Below, piece by piece: positions 11,436 through 23,048 of a stretch of 64,000 nucleotides of DNA. Source of the DNA: Alopecurus myosuroides (Eukaryota; Streptophyta; Magnoliopsida; Poales; Poaceae); assembly GCA_028641055.1 (NCBI GenBank), contig CM054059.1:112170263-112234262 (forward strand), in the 5' to 3' direction. The translations under genes and the position numbers were made by a program. How positions within the stretch are numbered: position 1 is the first letter of the stretch; each line of letters begins with the position of its first letter. The notes beneath the pieces are model-generated. The model was given only the letters and a program-made list of their open reading frames with translations. It was not told where the DNA came from and searched no databases.

Positions 11436-12582
11436 TGATACGTCATAAGCTTATCCTTAATTTCTGATGTGCCATGTTGTTTTCATGCTATATGCTACAT
11501 GTTTTCTATACACTTTATGCCATTTGTATCGATTTTCTTAGACTAACCTATTGACAAGATGACACAGAGGCAGTTCCTGTTTTCTGCTGTTTTTTTCCAG
11601 AAAAGTTGTTCTAAAAATATTCTCAGAATTGGACGATTCGAAGCCCGAAAGTCTTAGAAAGTTTCCGCGCACACCGATTCCGGAGGGGCCCCCAAACCAT
11701 AGGGCGGCGCGACCCCCTGGACACGCCCGGGAGTGGTGTGCCCCCCTGGCCGCCCACCGACGTTGCACTCTCGCCTATTTATACCACTCCGGAGGTTAAC
11801 CCTAAAGACGAGATCCTTTTCCACCAAAAACATCTGCAACCGCCGTCATCATCAACCCTAGTTCGGGAGGGTCCTGGAGCTCCCCCGACACCCAGTTGGG
11901 AGAGGAAATCATCACCGCTGGGCTCTACACCACCATGCCCTCCTCCGGAATGATGCGTGAGTACTTCATCCTTGGACTACGGGTCCATAGCAGTGGCTAG
12001 ATGGTTTTTCTCTCCTCTTTATGCATCATGTTTAGATCTTATGAGCTTCCCTACATGATCAATATCATCTTATTGTAATGCTACATGTTGTGTTTGCTGG
12101 GATCCGATAAATATTGAATGTTATGTCTCAATATTATTAATCTATCATGTTTTATTCATGTGTATGTTATTTATGATCTTGCATGCTCTCTATTATTAGC
12201 AGATGCTCTGACCAAGTAGATGCTAGTAACCCCAATAGGGAGTATTTATGCTCGATAGTGGGTTCATGCCTCCTTTTCATTTATGCTCGAGTGACATAAA
12301 CGTGACGAATGTGGGATGTGTTGTTGCCATTAGGGAGAAAACAACTATGTTTACATTACACACTTTGCTTAATGTGATTATCTGTTGCTTGCAACTTAAT
12401 ACCAAGTTTTGCTCGGATGACATTCTGAGGGTGGATTATTAGTCATAGATGTAGTTGGATAATGGTCTATGAGTCTGTAATGCCCGCATGAATCACATAG
12501 TAATCATAATGTCATGCATGTCTTAATATCCGTCAATTTCCCAGTTGTAATTTGTTTACCACACATGCTATCTATCTTTTAT
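11436..12582 (+). repeat. LTR (3', truncated) of the Gypsy-type element
   Basis: It begins TGATACGTC right after a polypurine tract. A TATA-like CTATTTATA (about 11775-11783) follows a GC-rich region. From about 11960 to 12570 it matches, in inverted orientation, the LTR at 62070-63256: shared strings include GACTACGGGTCCATAGCAGT, TGCTGGGATCCGAT and GGGAGTATTTATGCTCGATA. The similarity stops after CACATGCTATCTATCTTTTAT, so the last 500 or so bases of the LTR are missing. Confidence 0.6.
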
Positions 12583-13570
12583 ACCAAGCTAGGATTTGGG
12601 TCTATTTTCATGCATGTGGTTTGTATTTATATTGACAACTCCATATTTCTAGTTTCTGATTTACCAGTAGCTCGAGTTCTCTGTTACCTCCATATGTCTA
12701 GTTTCAGATTTATAGAAATATACTACCTAATAATCAAGAAGATAATGACAATGACCCATGTTGATTACTACTAGTTGATGAACTATATCTCATACATTGG
12801 CAGTATCTCTAGATACACCATGTCATAAATTTGTTGTGAATTGTGCCAACATTTGCCACAACTTGATGAACTATGTCTCATACATTGATGGCGGTAGTAG
12901 TTGCTGCCATGTTAATTGCACAGTTATTTATTTCTGTAGATGTCGTTGTAGTAGTTGAACAAGTTGCATTTTGTCCACTTCATGGATGTACATCTAGTCA
13001 TCTATCTAAATACTTTTCCAAATTGAAATGAAAATAAATATTGGTGCATATTCCTTAGGTGGTAAATCCATAAAATATTATGACTTTTCTTGCATTAGGC
13101 TTCCTGTTATAGAACTGTTAGTGATTTCTTGATGCAAAACCTAGGAGTTACCAGACCTGGGAGTTAAGTTTCCTGTTATAGAACTGTTAGTTATTTCTTG
13201 ATGCACTTGAAACTTCCTTTATAGAATATGTGAGTGATTTTTCTTGCATTCATCTTCCTATTATAGAACCTAGGAGTTATCAAACCCGGGAGTTGCAAAA
13301 CCTGGGAGTTACTTGCAAAACACGGGAGTTGCTGCATCTGGGTGTCCATGTTTAAATTCATTGGATGATTGTGATGACAGCTAGAAGCTATTTTGTGGTT
13401 TCGGGTTTTTGGAAAATCTTGCAGGTACATTGAGTGCCAATGTTTGCCAGAACGTTGATTCATTTCAGTTCTAGCTAATTTCTGACACTCCGGCATGACA
13501 ATTTATAAAAGAGGTCATGTCGATTTTTTCTGGTGATTAACCTCGTTATTTTGTCTAATGCTAGCTAGGC
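12583..13570. other. Upstream part of an old CACTA-like element; short repeats
   Basis: No gene is seen. A 25-base phrase around TTGATGAACTAT.TCTCATACATTG occurs at about 12774 and 12863. Between 13140 and 13335 there are six copies of a (C)C[TC][AG]GGAGTT motif, resembling subterminal repeats. No CACTA-type terminal sequence was found here, so the left end of the old element is lost. Confidence 0.35.
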
Positions 13571-16500
13571 ATGTCGTCTTCTTCTACGGGCCCGGTGTTA
13601 TTGGACCACTACCTGCTTATGGCGAGAGAGTCGCAAGAGGAACATAGGGCCAATGATGGAGGTGATGACAGGAGTAACCAGCCCCACGATGATGATGGGC
13701 TCACCGGTTGCGAGGAAACCACTGATAGTGGCGCCGGTGGTCCCTCTGAGAGTAGCTCGATGGGAAAGAAGCGTCGGAAGCGACCTCCGAACAAGGTCGG
13801 CACCATTCGACAAAAATTCACGGAGGTGGATCCTTCCAATGGCACGCCTCTATTGCCTAAGGAGCTTGTGAAGGGGCACTTCCTCCAAATTTGCGCGATC
13901 CTTCGAGACGTCGTCAATATCAACGAACCGACTCTCAAGAAGAAGCACACTCTGCGCGCCCAATTCATCTCAAGCATGCGCGCGGTACGAGGTCCCTCCC
14001 TCCTACAACAACGAGAATCTGAAGGGCAACCCGGTGAACAAACTCGCCCTCACTAGGTTCACCAAAGCCCTGAGAAATTATAAGACTATGGTTAGGGTGA
14101 TGATTAGGGACAAGACACCGTTCGAAGAGATCCATCGCCACTTCCCATGGATTACGACAGAGGACTTCTCAATTTTCCTAGATAACCAGTCGCTTGAGTC
14201 CACTAAGAATCAAACGGCCTCGGGGAAGGACCTGGCGTCGAAGAACATCGGTCACCACAATATCGGCTGCAGTGCCTACACCGGAAAGGAGGAAGTTTGG
14301 GATCGTGAGGACCAGGCCTATATAGATAATGGCCTTGAGAACCCTTACGCCAAGTATGCCCATGACCCGTAGTTCCACAAATTGTGAGATCCAAGTACAA
14401 AAAAGTAATACCGGCTAAGGAACTTGTCACGGGCCCCAAGGTCGTGCAGAATGTTGTTTTGGTGACGGACGATAGCGTGAAGAATGTTGAGAAACTAGTG
14501 GTAAGCAATTTACCATTTCATGCTACTCATCATCAAGTCCAGGACTGCATTCTAGTATCAACCATTTCTAAACTGTTCATGTTGCTTTTGCAGCTAGAAG
14601 AACAACAGATTGAATCTGGCTCGTCGTAGGCGTCGACGGCCAAAGTCCTGTGGGAAAAGCCTTTTATCAGGGGGTACAACAAGGCAAAGAATCAGGACCT
14701 GTTGAAAAGGACGTACTTAGGCTGTATCACCGGTGGCGGACTAAACAGGAAGCACGCTAAGTATGGCTCGGGTGAGCCCAACTTTAAGGAGTCGCGAGAG
14801 GCGAAGAAGAGCCAGTCGAACTAGGAGGTGGAGTTCGTGAAGAAGAAGGTGGCAGACTTAGAAGCAAACATGGAGAGGCGGATTGAGCAAAGGGTCGGGG
14901 AAAACATGAGTGAACTCATACCTGCCGTGTTTGAAAAACTTTATAGCTACATCGCCGGAGGCAAAAATAGGCCGATGTCGAAGATCCGCATAGACGCAGG
15001 AGGGGGACCGTCGATGTTGGCGGTGCCCGGCACGCCTGCCCCCGCCGTGCCCGCCCCCGATGGACTGTCGATGTTGTCCATGCCCAGGGCGGCCGCTGCC
15101 GGTGGTTCGTGGATGTTGGCTGTGCCCGGCGCGGCCGCCACCGGTGGTTCGTCGATGTTATCTTTGCTCGACGCGCCCATCACCTATGGTCCGTCGATGT
15201 TAGCCGAGCTTGACGCCTTCACTGTAATTTATTGACCGTCTCAAGCTCCCGTAAGTTAATCAGTTCAATATCACCCCACTCTCTGACCTAGCCATGTTTT
15301 CGCATGCTGACACGACGGGATGCACCTTCCGGCTAAAAGTGGGCAGCGAGTTGAAGGATGTTGCGAAGGGGAGCATCCTGCATCCAGTCTCCCGCAAGTA
15401 CCACTGCATAGAAATACCAACTAACGAGCTTTGGGTTCAGGTCGATGTGGTGCTACCGGGATTCCAAGACTTATATCCTCCAAATCAACCCGTAATGCCG
15501 ATAGCGAGCTGAATCTAAGACAACTCGACAATCAAGTCTTGCTATGGCCGAAAGCCCTTATTCGGCTGAACACCACCCCAGGGTCGGCGCCAAGCCAACA
15601 CATGGTCATCGCTCCACCTGTTGCGCCCGTGGAAAGCTAACAAGACACGGTCGTCCCTCCACGGCAAGCTAACATGACATGGTCCTCCCTCCACCGGTGG
15701 ATCCTCATCTTCCCGAGCATGAGACTCATGATGAGCACGAGACACATGACGAGTACATGGATATTTAACTTTCTCACATAGATGATTTCATCAATCAGTT
15801 AAATGGCGAAGAGGGTCGCCCGGAGTTACCCACCATAACACTTGATATCTAGAAGAAGCTGGAATATTCCCAAGAAACTACCGAGGAGGATGCAGCTGCC
15901 GCCTTTACCGCTCCTCCAAAACCTTTTTTTTACCTCGAATACACTTCGTAATACAACTGAGGAGGTGCTAAAACAAGGCGGCACTCCCGTGTTCTTGAGG
16001 GCGAAGAAGCATCAGAAGAGGCCGGGCAAGAAAAATAAGAAAATTGGTGCCTCTTCCTCTAGTAGCCAGCCACCGGAAGCTTGGGTTCTTGATCGTTTGC
16101 CGCCCGCCGTGCCTTGGAGGAAGATTCATGAGATAGGTAAGCTGATGATGCCGCCAGAGGCTGTCAATGTCATGGGTGGTGACATGAGGAGCATCCATGA
16201 CAAAATTTTACAGATGGAGACGGAACTCAACGAGTCGTCCCTCGTACCCTTTATACGTGGTCAAGGTGCACCGTTCCACGGGATTTGTGGATAGAACCCC
16301 CTCAGAGGTGTTCTTCATTAGATATGAAGACGTATTCAGGGTCTTCCACTTGGGAGTGCTCGACCGACGCATTGTCCGCCTGGTATCGCTCAGTGTGGAG
16401 CACAATATCGCCATGGAGAATAACCCGAACATCGCGATTATGGACCCCTACATCGTTGAGGACTACTTGCGGTCAGCTGCGGGCCAGGTTGTTATCACGA

Positions 16501-16998
16501 ACTATCTCACGGGTTTTTTGATACATAACAAAGATGAGAACGTCATTCTCATGCCATACTATCCCCTGTAAGTAGTCCTCCGCTTCCCGTCATTATGTTC
16601 TTTCCAAAATCTCCTTAATATCCGATGATGATGGCTTGTTCGAAATGTTCCACGTAGAAAAGGAGAATGCACACTTATAGTCATGCAACCGCATTGGTCG
16701 CAAGTGACTTATCTCGACGCGGGTAGTGCGGTGCAGAATGACTACATCAACATCCAAGCTATTCTTAATAGTTCCCTCAACAGCTTCCCTTCCGAGTTAG
16801 GCCCCCTCAAAAAGGAGAAAATATTCCGAGGCGTCTACGTGTGCACCCTTATAATCGACTTCCCCTGCCTCAAGCAGTCGGAGGGAGAAACTAGGTTGGA
16901 AGCTTGGTATGCCATCTTTGAGACGAGGGAGTACTTAAAGGATGCACAAGAGGTATTGTTACCAAGTGGTATCCGAGACAAGACCATAAAGATGGCCA
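13571..16998 (+). pseudogene. En/Spm-type transposon gene with C-terminal Ulp1-like (C48) domain, 5' portion, broken
   Basis: From the ATG at 13571 an acidic leader leads into a basic KKRRKRPPNK patch and a region like plant En/Spm-associated proteins (NKLALTRFTKALRNYKTMV onward, 14034-14372). Next come an intron (donor near 14501, acceptor CTTTTGCAG near 14594), a coiled-coil stretch, five 14-residue 'GxSML' repeats (15000-15220), a small globular part (15294-15512), a Lys-rich linker and a Ulp1-type protease region (16230-16998; RIVRLVSLS, CTLIVMQPHWSQV, DFPCLKQSEGE). Breaks include frameshifts near 13985, 14375 and 16225 and stops at about 14370 and 14627. The younger CACTA at 16999 splits the gene; its end resumes at 28554. 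Ulp1-like proteases remove SUMO-type modifiers; this copy is dead. Confidence 0.65.
15000..15225 (+). repeat. Five 14-residue SML repeats encoded in the pseudogene
   Basis: In frame with 14828-15235, the motif G-x-SML-x-(V/M/L)-P-x-A recurs with a period of about 42 bases (first unit longer): PSMLAVPG, LSMLSMPR, SWMLAVPG, SSMLSLLD, PSMLAELD. The nucleotide core is 'tcgatgttg'. These are coding minisatellite-type repeats between the coiled coil and the globular part. Confidence 0.7.
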
Positions 16999-17017
16999 CA
17001 CTGGTAGAAAATAGGCC
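16999..17017 (+). repeat. 5' terminal inverted repeat of the CACTA element
   Basis: CACTGGTAGAAAATAGGCC is preceded by the target-site copy CCA (16996-16998). It is identical to the complement of 28535-28553. Confidence 0.95.
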
Positions 17018-17067
17018 TTCCATACGCCCCCATTAGTCCCCAAAATAATCGACCCGCGACCATAGGG

Positions 17068-17250
17068 GTCTTTAGTCGCGGTTCGGGACGAGACCCGCGA
17101 CCAATAGTCTGGGCCCAGCGCGCTCGGTCCACAGCTGGCGGAGGGGAGGGGCTTTAGTCCCGGTTGGCCAGACCAACCGGGGCTAATAGGTCCTCGGGCT
17201 GGCCCCAAGGCCTTTCGCCGCGGTTTTCCAGGTGAACCGGGACTAAAGGC
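17068..17250. repeat. 5' subterminal inverted repeats of the CACTA element
   Basis: Three fold-back units lie side by side: 17068-17105 (TTTAGTCGCGG ... CCCGCGACC), 17152-17190 (TTTAGTCCCGGTTGG ... CCAACCGGGGCTA) and 17211-17250 (CCTTTCGCCGCGGTT ... AACCGGGACTAAAGG). In En/Spm, subterminal repeats are bound by an element-encoded protein; that role here is inferred. Confidence 0.8.
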
Positions 17251-17256
17251 CCATCC

Positions 17257-17265
17257 CTATATATA
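17257..17265 (+). promoter_or_regulatory. TATA box of the CACTA transposase gene
   Basis: CTATATATA lies seven bases after the last subterminal fold-back and about 300 bases before the transposase start codon, with room for a leader intron whose acceptor would be the AATAATGCAG just before 17562. Confidence 0.55.
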
Positions 17266-17561
17266 GGACTCAGCTCGCTGCACTTAGCCACATTTGGTGT
17301 CACTTTTGCTCACAACATTCATAAGGGGTGGTGGGTATGCTTTTGGTTCCTACTATGCACACAAGGTGTTCGATGAAATGCCCGATAGCATGAAACACAC
17401 ATGATATTAAGTGTCCGAGCCGCACTTGAGCGTTTTCATTTATTTTACCTCCGCGATCGCGGTTAGCAACTTGAACCCTTTAATGATTTGTATTATTTCC
17501 AGCTAGTTAGTTTAACAAATGCATGATGGTTAATTATATACTTTATATAATAATAATGCAG

Positions 17562-20500
17562 ATGAATCGGCAATGGATGTACGGTAACCGACTCTCCGGC
17601 GAGTTCACTACGGGTTTGAAAGATTTCCTCGTAGTGGCAAATGCGAACAAGCAGCGAGGTTTTATTATCTGTCCATGTGCTGAATGTAAGAATGAGAAGG
17701 GTTCTACGCAAAAAAAAAAGAATGAGAAGGGTCACTCCTCCTCAAGAGTCGTTCACATGCACCTGCTTCGGCACGGTTTCCTGCCAAGCTATAATTGTTG
17801 GACCAAGCATGGAGAAAGAGGGGTTAGAATGGAAGAAGATGAAGAAGAGGATGATATCGATTTCAACTATCATGACGCTTTCGGTGATACCTTCATGGAG
17901 GATGATGCTGAAGGTGGGGAAGGGTTTGGTGAAGGTGAAGAAGAGACACATGATGAGCCCGCTGATGATCTTGGTCGGACCATTGCTGATGCACGGAGAC
18001 GCTGCGAAACTGACAAGGAGAGGGAGAATTTGGATCGCATGTTAGAGGATCACACGAAGTCGTTGTACCCAGGATGCGACAATAGTCTGAAAAAGCTGGG
18101 CTGCACACTGGATTTGCTGAAATGGAAGGCACGGGAAGGTGTAGCTGACTCATCATTTGAAAATTTGCTGAAAATGTTGAAGAATATGTTTCCGAAGAAT
18201 AACGAGTTGCCCGCCAGTACGTACGAAGCAAAGAAGGTTGTGTGCCCTCTAGGTTTAGAGATTCTGAAGATACATGCATGCATTAACGGCTGCATCCTCT
18301 ACCGCGGTGCATACGAGGATTTGAATGAATGCCCTGTATGCACTGCATTGCGTTATAAGATCAGAGGCAATGACCCTGGTGACGATGTTGAGGGCGAGAA
18401 ACCCAGGAAGAGGGTTCCCGCCAAGGTGATGTGGTATGCTCCTATAATACCTCGGTTGAAACGCCTGTTCAGGAACAAAGAGCATGCCAAGTTGTTGCGA
18501 TGGCACAAAGAGGACCGTAAGTCCGACGGAGAGTTGAGACACCCCGCTGATGGAACGCAATGGAGAAAGATCGACAGAGAGTTCAAAGATTTTGCAGCTG
18601 ACGCAAGGAACATAAGATTTGGTCTAAGTACTGATGGCATGAATCCTTTTGGCGAGCAGAGCTCCAGCCATAGCACCTGGCATGAAGCGGAAGTTCATTA
18701 TGATGCCAGTGCTCATCCAAGGTCCGAAGCAACCCGGCAACGACATCGATGTGTACCTAAGGCCATTAGTTGATGAACTTTTACAATTGTAGGGCAGACC
18801 TGGTGTACCTGTGTGGGATGAGCACAAAGAAGAGGAATTTAACCTACAAGCGTTGCTTTTTGTAACCATCAACGATTGGCCTGCTCTCAGTAACCTTTCG
18901 GGACAGTCAAATAAGGGATACAAAGCATGCACGCACTGCTTACATGAGACTGAAAGTGTATTTTTGGATAATTGTAGGAAGAACGTGTACCTGGGTCATC
19001 GTCGATTTCTTCCCCGAAATCATAACGTAAGAAAGAAAGGCAAGCATTTCAATGGCAAGGCAGATCACCGGCCGAAGCCTGCGGAACGTACTGGAGCTGA
19101 GATATTTGATATGGTCAAGGATTTGAATGTCATCTTTGGAAAGGGTCCTGGCGGACAATCAGTTCCGCAGGGAGTTGACGGGCACGTACCCATGTGGAAA
19201 AAGAAATCGATATTTTGGGAGCTACAGTATTGGAAAGTCCTAGATGTCCGCTCTGCAATCGACGTGATGCATGTTACGAAGAATGTTTGCGTGAACCTGC
19301 TAAGCTTCTTGGGCGTGTATGGGAAGACAAAGGATACAAAGGAAGCACGGCAGGATCAGCAACTTTTGAAAGACCCAGATGACCGGCATCCGGAATGGTT
19401 TCAAGGTCGTGCCAGCTATGCTCTTACGAAAGAAGAGAAGGTCATTTTTTTTGAATGCCTGAGCAGTATGAAGGTCCCGTCTGGCTTCTCGTCGAATATA
19501 AAGGGAATAATAAACATGGCGGACAAAAAGTTCTAAAACCTGAAGTCTCACGACTGCCACGTGATTATGACGCAATTGCTTCTGATTGCTTTGAGGGGCT
19601 TCCTACAGGAAAATGTTCGAGTAGCCATTGTGAAGCTGTGTGCATTCCTCAATGCAATCTCTCAGAATGTAATCAGTCCAGAAGATCTACCACGGTTACA
19701 GAACGATGTGGTCCAATGTCTTGTCAGTTTCGAGTTGTTGTTTCCACCATCCTTCTTCAATATTATGACGCACCTCCTGGTCCACCTAGTCGAAGAGATT
19801 TCCATTCTCGGTCCTGTATTTCTACACAATATGTTCCCCTTCGAGAGGTTTATGGGAGTATTAAAGAAATATGTTTGTAACCGTGCTAGGCCAGAAGGAA
19901 GCATCGTAAAGGGCTATGGAAATGAGGAGGTAATTGAGTTCTGTATTGACTATGTTCCTGACCTTAAGCCGATTGGTATTCCTCAATCGCGGCACGAGGG
20001 GAGACTAAGTGGAAGAGGCACGATCGGAAGGAAATCAACGATATGTATGGATGGTCATTCTATGACTGAAGCACACTACACAGTTCTGCAAAATTCGAGC
20101 TTGGTGGCTCCGTACTTCGAGCAACACAAGAATATTTTACGCTCGAACAACCCGGGGAAGCCTGAATCATGGATTAGAAAGGCCCACATGGAGACTTTCG
20201 GCAGTTGGTTGCGAAAACATTTAATGAATGACAATGATGTTGGAGATCAGCTGTACATGTTGGCCAAGACACCATCTTCGACTATAACGACTTTCCAAGG
20301 GTACGAGATTAATGGGAATACATTTTACACGATCTTCCAAGATAAAAAGAGCACCAACCAAAACAGTGGTGTCCGCTTTGATGCAGCAACCGAGATTGGG
20401 CAAAAGGTCACATATTATGGTTACATAGAGGAGATATGGGAACTTGACTATGGACCCTCCTTTAAGGTCCCTTTGTTCCGGTGCAAATGGTTCAAGCTAA

Positions 20501-20886
20501 CAGGAGGTGGGGTAAAGGTGGACGAGCAATACGAAATGACAATGGTGGATTTCGACAATCTTGGTTACCTTGACGAACCATTCGTCCTAGCCAAAGATGT
20601 CGCTCAGGTTTTCTATTAGAAGGACATGAGTAGCAAACCGAGGAAACGGAAAGATAAGAAAACGATCAGTACATCATGTGATGATCCAAAGCGCCACATT
20701 GTTCTTTCAGGGAAAAGAAACATCGTGGGAGTGGAGGACAAGACAGACATGTCAGAAGATTATAATATGTTTGGTGAAATTCCGCCCTTCAAAGTCAACA
20801 CTGACCCAAGCATTAAGTTAAATGATGAGGATGCTCCATGGATACGGCCAGATCGTAAGAAAGCAGGGACACAAGGGAAGAATTGA
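17562..20886 (+). pseudogene. TNP2-type CACTA transposase, four lesions
   Basis: The start at 17562 (MNRQWMYGNR) follows a plausible intron acceptor (TAATGCAG). Domains in order: a transposase-associated N-terminal domain with ICPCAECKN; an acidic stretch; the TNP2 core (STDGMNPFGEQSSSHSTW near 18625-18680, NDWPALSNLSGQSNKGY near 18870-18920, RSAIDVMHVTKN near 19250-19285); a DUF4218-like region (NIMTHLLVHLVEEI, MFPFERFMGVLKKYV, 19760-19875); a DUF4216-like region (YYGYIEEIWELDYG, 20410-20450); and a basic tail to 20886. Lesions are a small deletion with frameshift near 18681, TAG at 18790-18792, TAA at 19534-19536 and TAG at 20617-20619; all three stops are in the frame of the flanking coding sequence. 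The protein would bind and cut the element ends. About 1100 residues when whole. Confidence 0.88.
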
Positions 20887-21894
20887 TGTGTAATAATTTA
20901 TTGTGTACCAAACTTTTTTGAATGGATAATGTGAATTATATTATCTCTGATGTGTTTAAGACTAACTCGTTTGCAAAATATTTGAGAAAACGAGTGGAAA
21001 GCATGGAAAACAGAAAGTTACTTAAATGTCTCAAAACCTTGTGAGATAAAATATCTGATTTCATAACTTTTATTAAAAACAGAAAACAGACGCGCTAGCG
21101 CGCCGCAGTGTCGCCGGAATACAAATTCTTTTATTAAAAAGAGTAAACATACGAACACTACTCCTCGTCGTCGTCGTCAGGGAACTCGTCGGTGACCTCC
21201 TGGCCACGCGTCACAACTCCCGCGCCACGCGTCGCAACTCCCGCGCCACGCGCCACCCTAACAGAACCAAGCAAATAGTTGCACATTACTAACCGAGCTC
21301 AAAGTGAATACTGACCCATAGCATGGATGGATGTGTTAAAGGGGGGGGGTGTAGAACAAAACAATCGGTATCACCATCATACAGCCCTACCGTGGCTACT
21401 CGGTGCAATATGCATACCAAATGCACGGTAGGACGTATGATGGCGAAACCGGATGTTTTGTATTTGCTCGATAAACTGAATATATGATGTATCAAACCTT
21501 AAAGGGGGATGTAGAACAAAACAATCGGTATCGCAATCATACAGCCCCACCGTGGCTACTGGGTGCAATATGCATACTAAATGCACGGCAGGACGTATGA
21601 TGGCGAATCCGGATGTTTTGTATTTGCTCGATGAACTGACCGGTGTATGAAGGTGGGCTATATATAGGGTCCTCTGGCTCACAAAGTGTTGTGCTAGGGT
21701 TTTGATCCAACGGTTAAGAAACCACCTCATCCAACGGCTCACAACAGCTCGAAAGAAACACACCGTAGCCCTGATCGAACGGCTCACAACAGCTCGAAAG
21801 AAACACACCCCGGATCCAACGACTCACAAGCGCTTTAAAGAAACACACGATCCGTGTGATTCTATCTGATTGGTCCAAACGAAACCCTAACCCA
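20887..21894. other. Spacer between CACTA genes, with tandem repeats
   Basis: No gene is supported. A CGTCGTCGTCGTC run lies near 21165, followed by CACGCGTC(A/G)CAACTCCCGCGC repeats (about 21205-21250). The tandem duplication at 21348-21650 is listed separately. Between 21715 and 21855 a 50-base phrase with GGCTCACAACAGCTCGAAAG recurs about three times. Confidence 0.5.
21348..21650. repeat. Two-copy tandem repeat, about 160 bp per unit
   Basis: Unit one (about 21348-21507) and unit two (about 21511-21650) both contain GTAGAACAAAACAATCGGTA, CCGTGGCTACT.GGTGCAATA and GGATGTTTTGTATTTGCTCG, with scattered differences. The arrangement is a simple tandem duplication inside the CACTA spacer. Confidence 0.8.
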
Positions 21895-21956
21895 TTTAGT
21901 CCCGGTTGGTGTCCCCAACCGGGACTAAAGGGATGTTTTCTTCTTGCTATATATAT
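21895..21956 (+). promoter_or_regulatory. Hairpin plus TATA box upstream of the 181-residue ORF
   Basis: A perfect 15-bp inverted repeat (TTTAGTCCCGGTTGG at 21895-21909; complement at 21915-21929; 5-base loop) is followed 17 bases later by CTATATATATG (21948-21957). The ORF starts 54 bases after that. This mirrors the fold-back plus TATA arrangement ahead of the other two genes of the element. Confidence 0.6.
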
Positions 21957-22010
21957 GTATGCATTGCCACACCATTGGCATAAACACATACAAACTCACC
22001 ACTCTCTCTC

Positions 22011-22556
22011 ATGGCTTCTACCGTACCCACTCTAACATTCATCCAGGCGGAGGCACTTTCCGCCTCGAACTACCCCTGCCCGTGCGGCTACAACGTTCCG
22101 GCCGGTTGGATGCTGAGCGCCGGAGGAGTGCCGGTCCCTCCTCTTCCTCAAGGTGTGGCGCGTCGGGCGGCCATCATGAACCACTACTATCACGAGCTCA
22201 CGCCGGAGCAGCGGAGGAATCCCAGTTGGCATCCCGATAACCAGCATACTTGGGATGCCTTCTTCATCAATCGGCGTGAGAGGGCGCTCGCCAGGTATGA
22301 GGAGGATGGCCTGCCTCCTGGGAACTTTCACGAGGCCGGTCGTCGGCTATGGTGGTCCGGCCGGACTCTACAGAGCGTCATGGACTACATCAGGGCCGGC
22401 GATATCCCCCGCCTGCGCTACCCTCAGGCCCAGTCCCGGAGTCGTGATCCTCCGAGGGAGTGCAGAGCACCGTCAGACGATAGTGACGACGACGGCGGCG
22501 GCGACTACGACGACTACGAGTACATGTACTATAGGCCTAGGCAGGAGTATGACTAG
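22011..22556 (+). CDS. Intact 181-residue CACTA-internal ORF, unknown function
   Basis: The single-exon ORF begins MASTVPTLTF, 54 bases downstream of a TATA box, and ends in a TAG after an acidic, Tyr-rich tail (DDSDDDGGGDYDDYEYMYY). The middle carries two Cys close together (YPCPCGYNVPAGW), Trp-rich segments (NPSWHPDNQHTWDAFFINRR) and GRRLWWSGRTLQSVMDYI. No lesion is visible, while the transposase next to it has four. I recall similar small ORFs inside grass CACTA elements, but no family with a known function. The position, between the transposase and the C48 gene and behind its own promoter, suggests an accessory element protein. Alternatively it is a captured host fragment. Confidence 0.6.
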   Translation: MASTVPTLTFIQAEALSASNYPCPCGYNVPAGWMLSAGGVPVPPLPQGVARRAAIMNHYYHELTPEQRRNPSWHPDNQHTWDAFFINRRERALARYEEDGLPPGNFHEAGRRLWWSGRTLQSVMDYIRAGDIPRLRYPQAQSRSRDPPRECRAPSDDSDDDGGGDYDDYEYMYYRPRQEYD

Positions 22557-22730
22557 CAGATATCAGATCATGCATCTATGCTCTCCGTTTAGGTTTAGAT
22601 CCACTCTATCCATGATGTACTGCCTTTTTTATCTATATATATATTCAAGATGTGTGTGAATCTTTCTGATTGGATGGAAGAAAACCATAACCATTTCGTC
22701 TCAGTTGGTAAAACATGCCGGGACTAAAGG

Positions 22731-23030
22731 GTTTTTATTTTTCCGAATTTTCTGATATATTATTTGTATTTTAAGATTTTAAAAAGAATTAGTTTTATTT
22801 TTCTGAATTTTCTGATATATTATTTGTATTTTTAAGATTTTAAAAAGAATTAGTTTTATTTTTCTGAATTTTCTGATATATTATTTGTATTTTTAAGATT
22901 TTAAAAAGAATTAGTTTTATTTTTCTGAATCTTCTCATATATTATTTGTATTTTTAAGATTGGAAAAAGAATTAGTTTTTTTTTTCTGAATCTTCTCATA
23001 TATTATTTGTATTTTTAAGATTGGAAAAGG
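22731..23030. repeat. Five-copy AT-rich minisatellite, about 61 bp per unit
   Basis: The unit contains TTTTCTGATATATTATTTGT then AAGATTTTAAAAAGAATTAG. Copies 1-3 are nearly identical; copies 4-5 share variants (CTTCTCATATAT, GATTGGAAAAAG), which suggests later duplication of variant units. Confidence 0.9.
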
Positions 23031-23048
23031 AAAAGAATTCGAATAACC

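Larger units (their letters stand above)
8081..12582 (+). mobile_element. 3' part of a second Gypsy-type LTR retrotransposon, possibly Athila-like
   Basis: The block holds decayed coding sequence (8346-8675), a long AT-rich non-coding region, a polypurine tract (AAGCTTGGGGATTTT, about 11422-11435) and an LTR beginning TGATACG at 11436. The LTR is cut off near 12582, where similarity to its inverted relative at 62070-63256 ends. No gag or pol domain could be recognised; the Athila-like label rests on the LTR start and is tentative. Confidence 0.5.

Noticed and set aside
18255..18676. Minus-strand ORFs opposite the transposase
   Set aside because: They are shadows of the TNP2 frame; no splice or promoter context is seen.
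22731..23030. CRISPR-like regular repeats
   Set aside because: The 61-bp units are contiguous without unique spacers, in a plant nuclear transposon.
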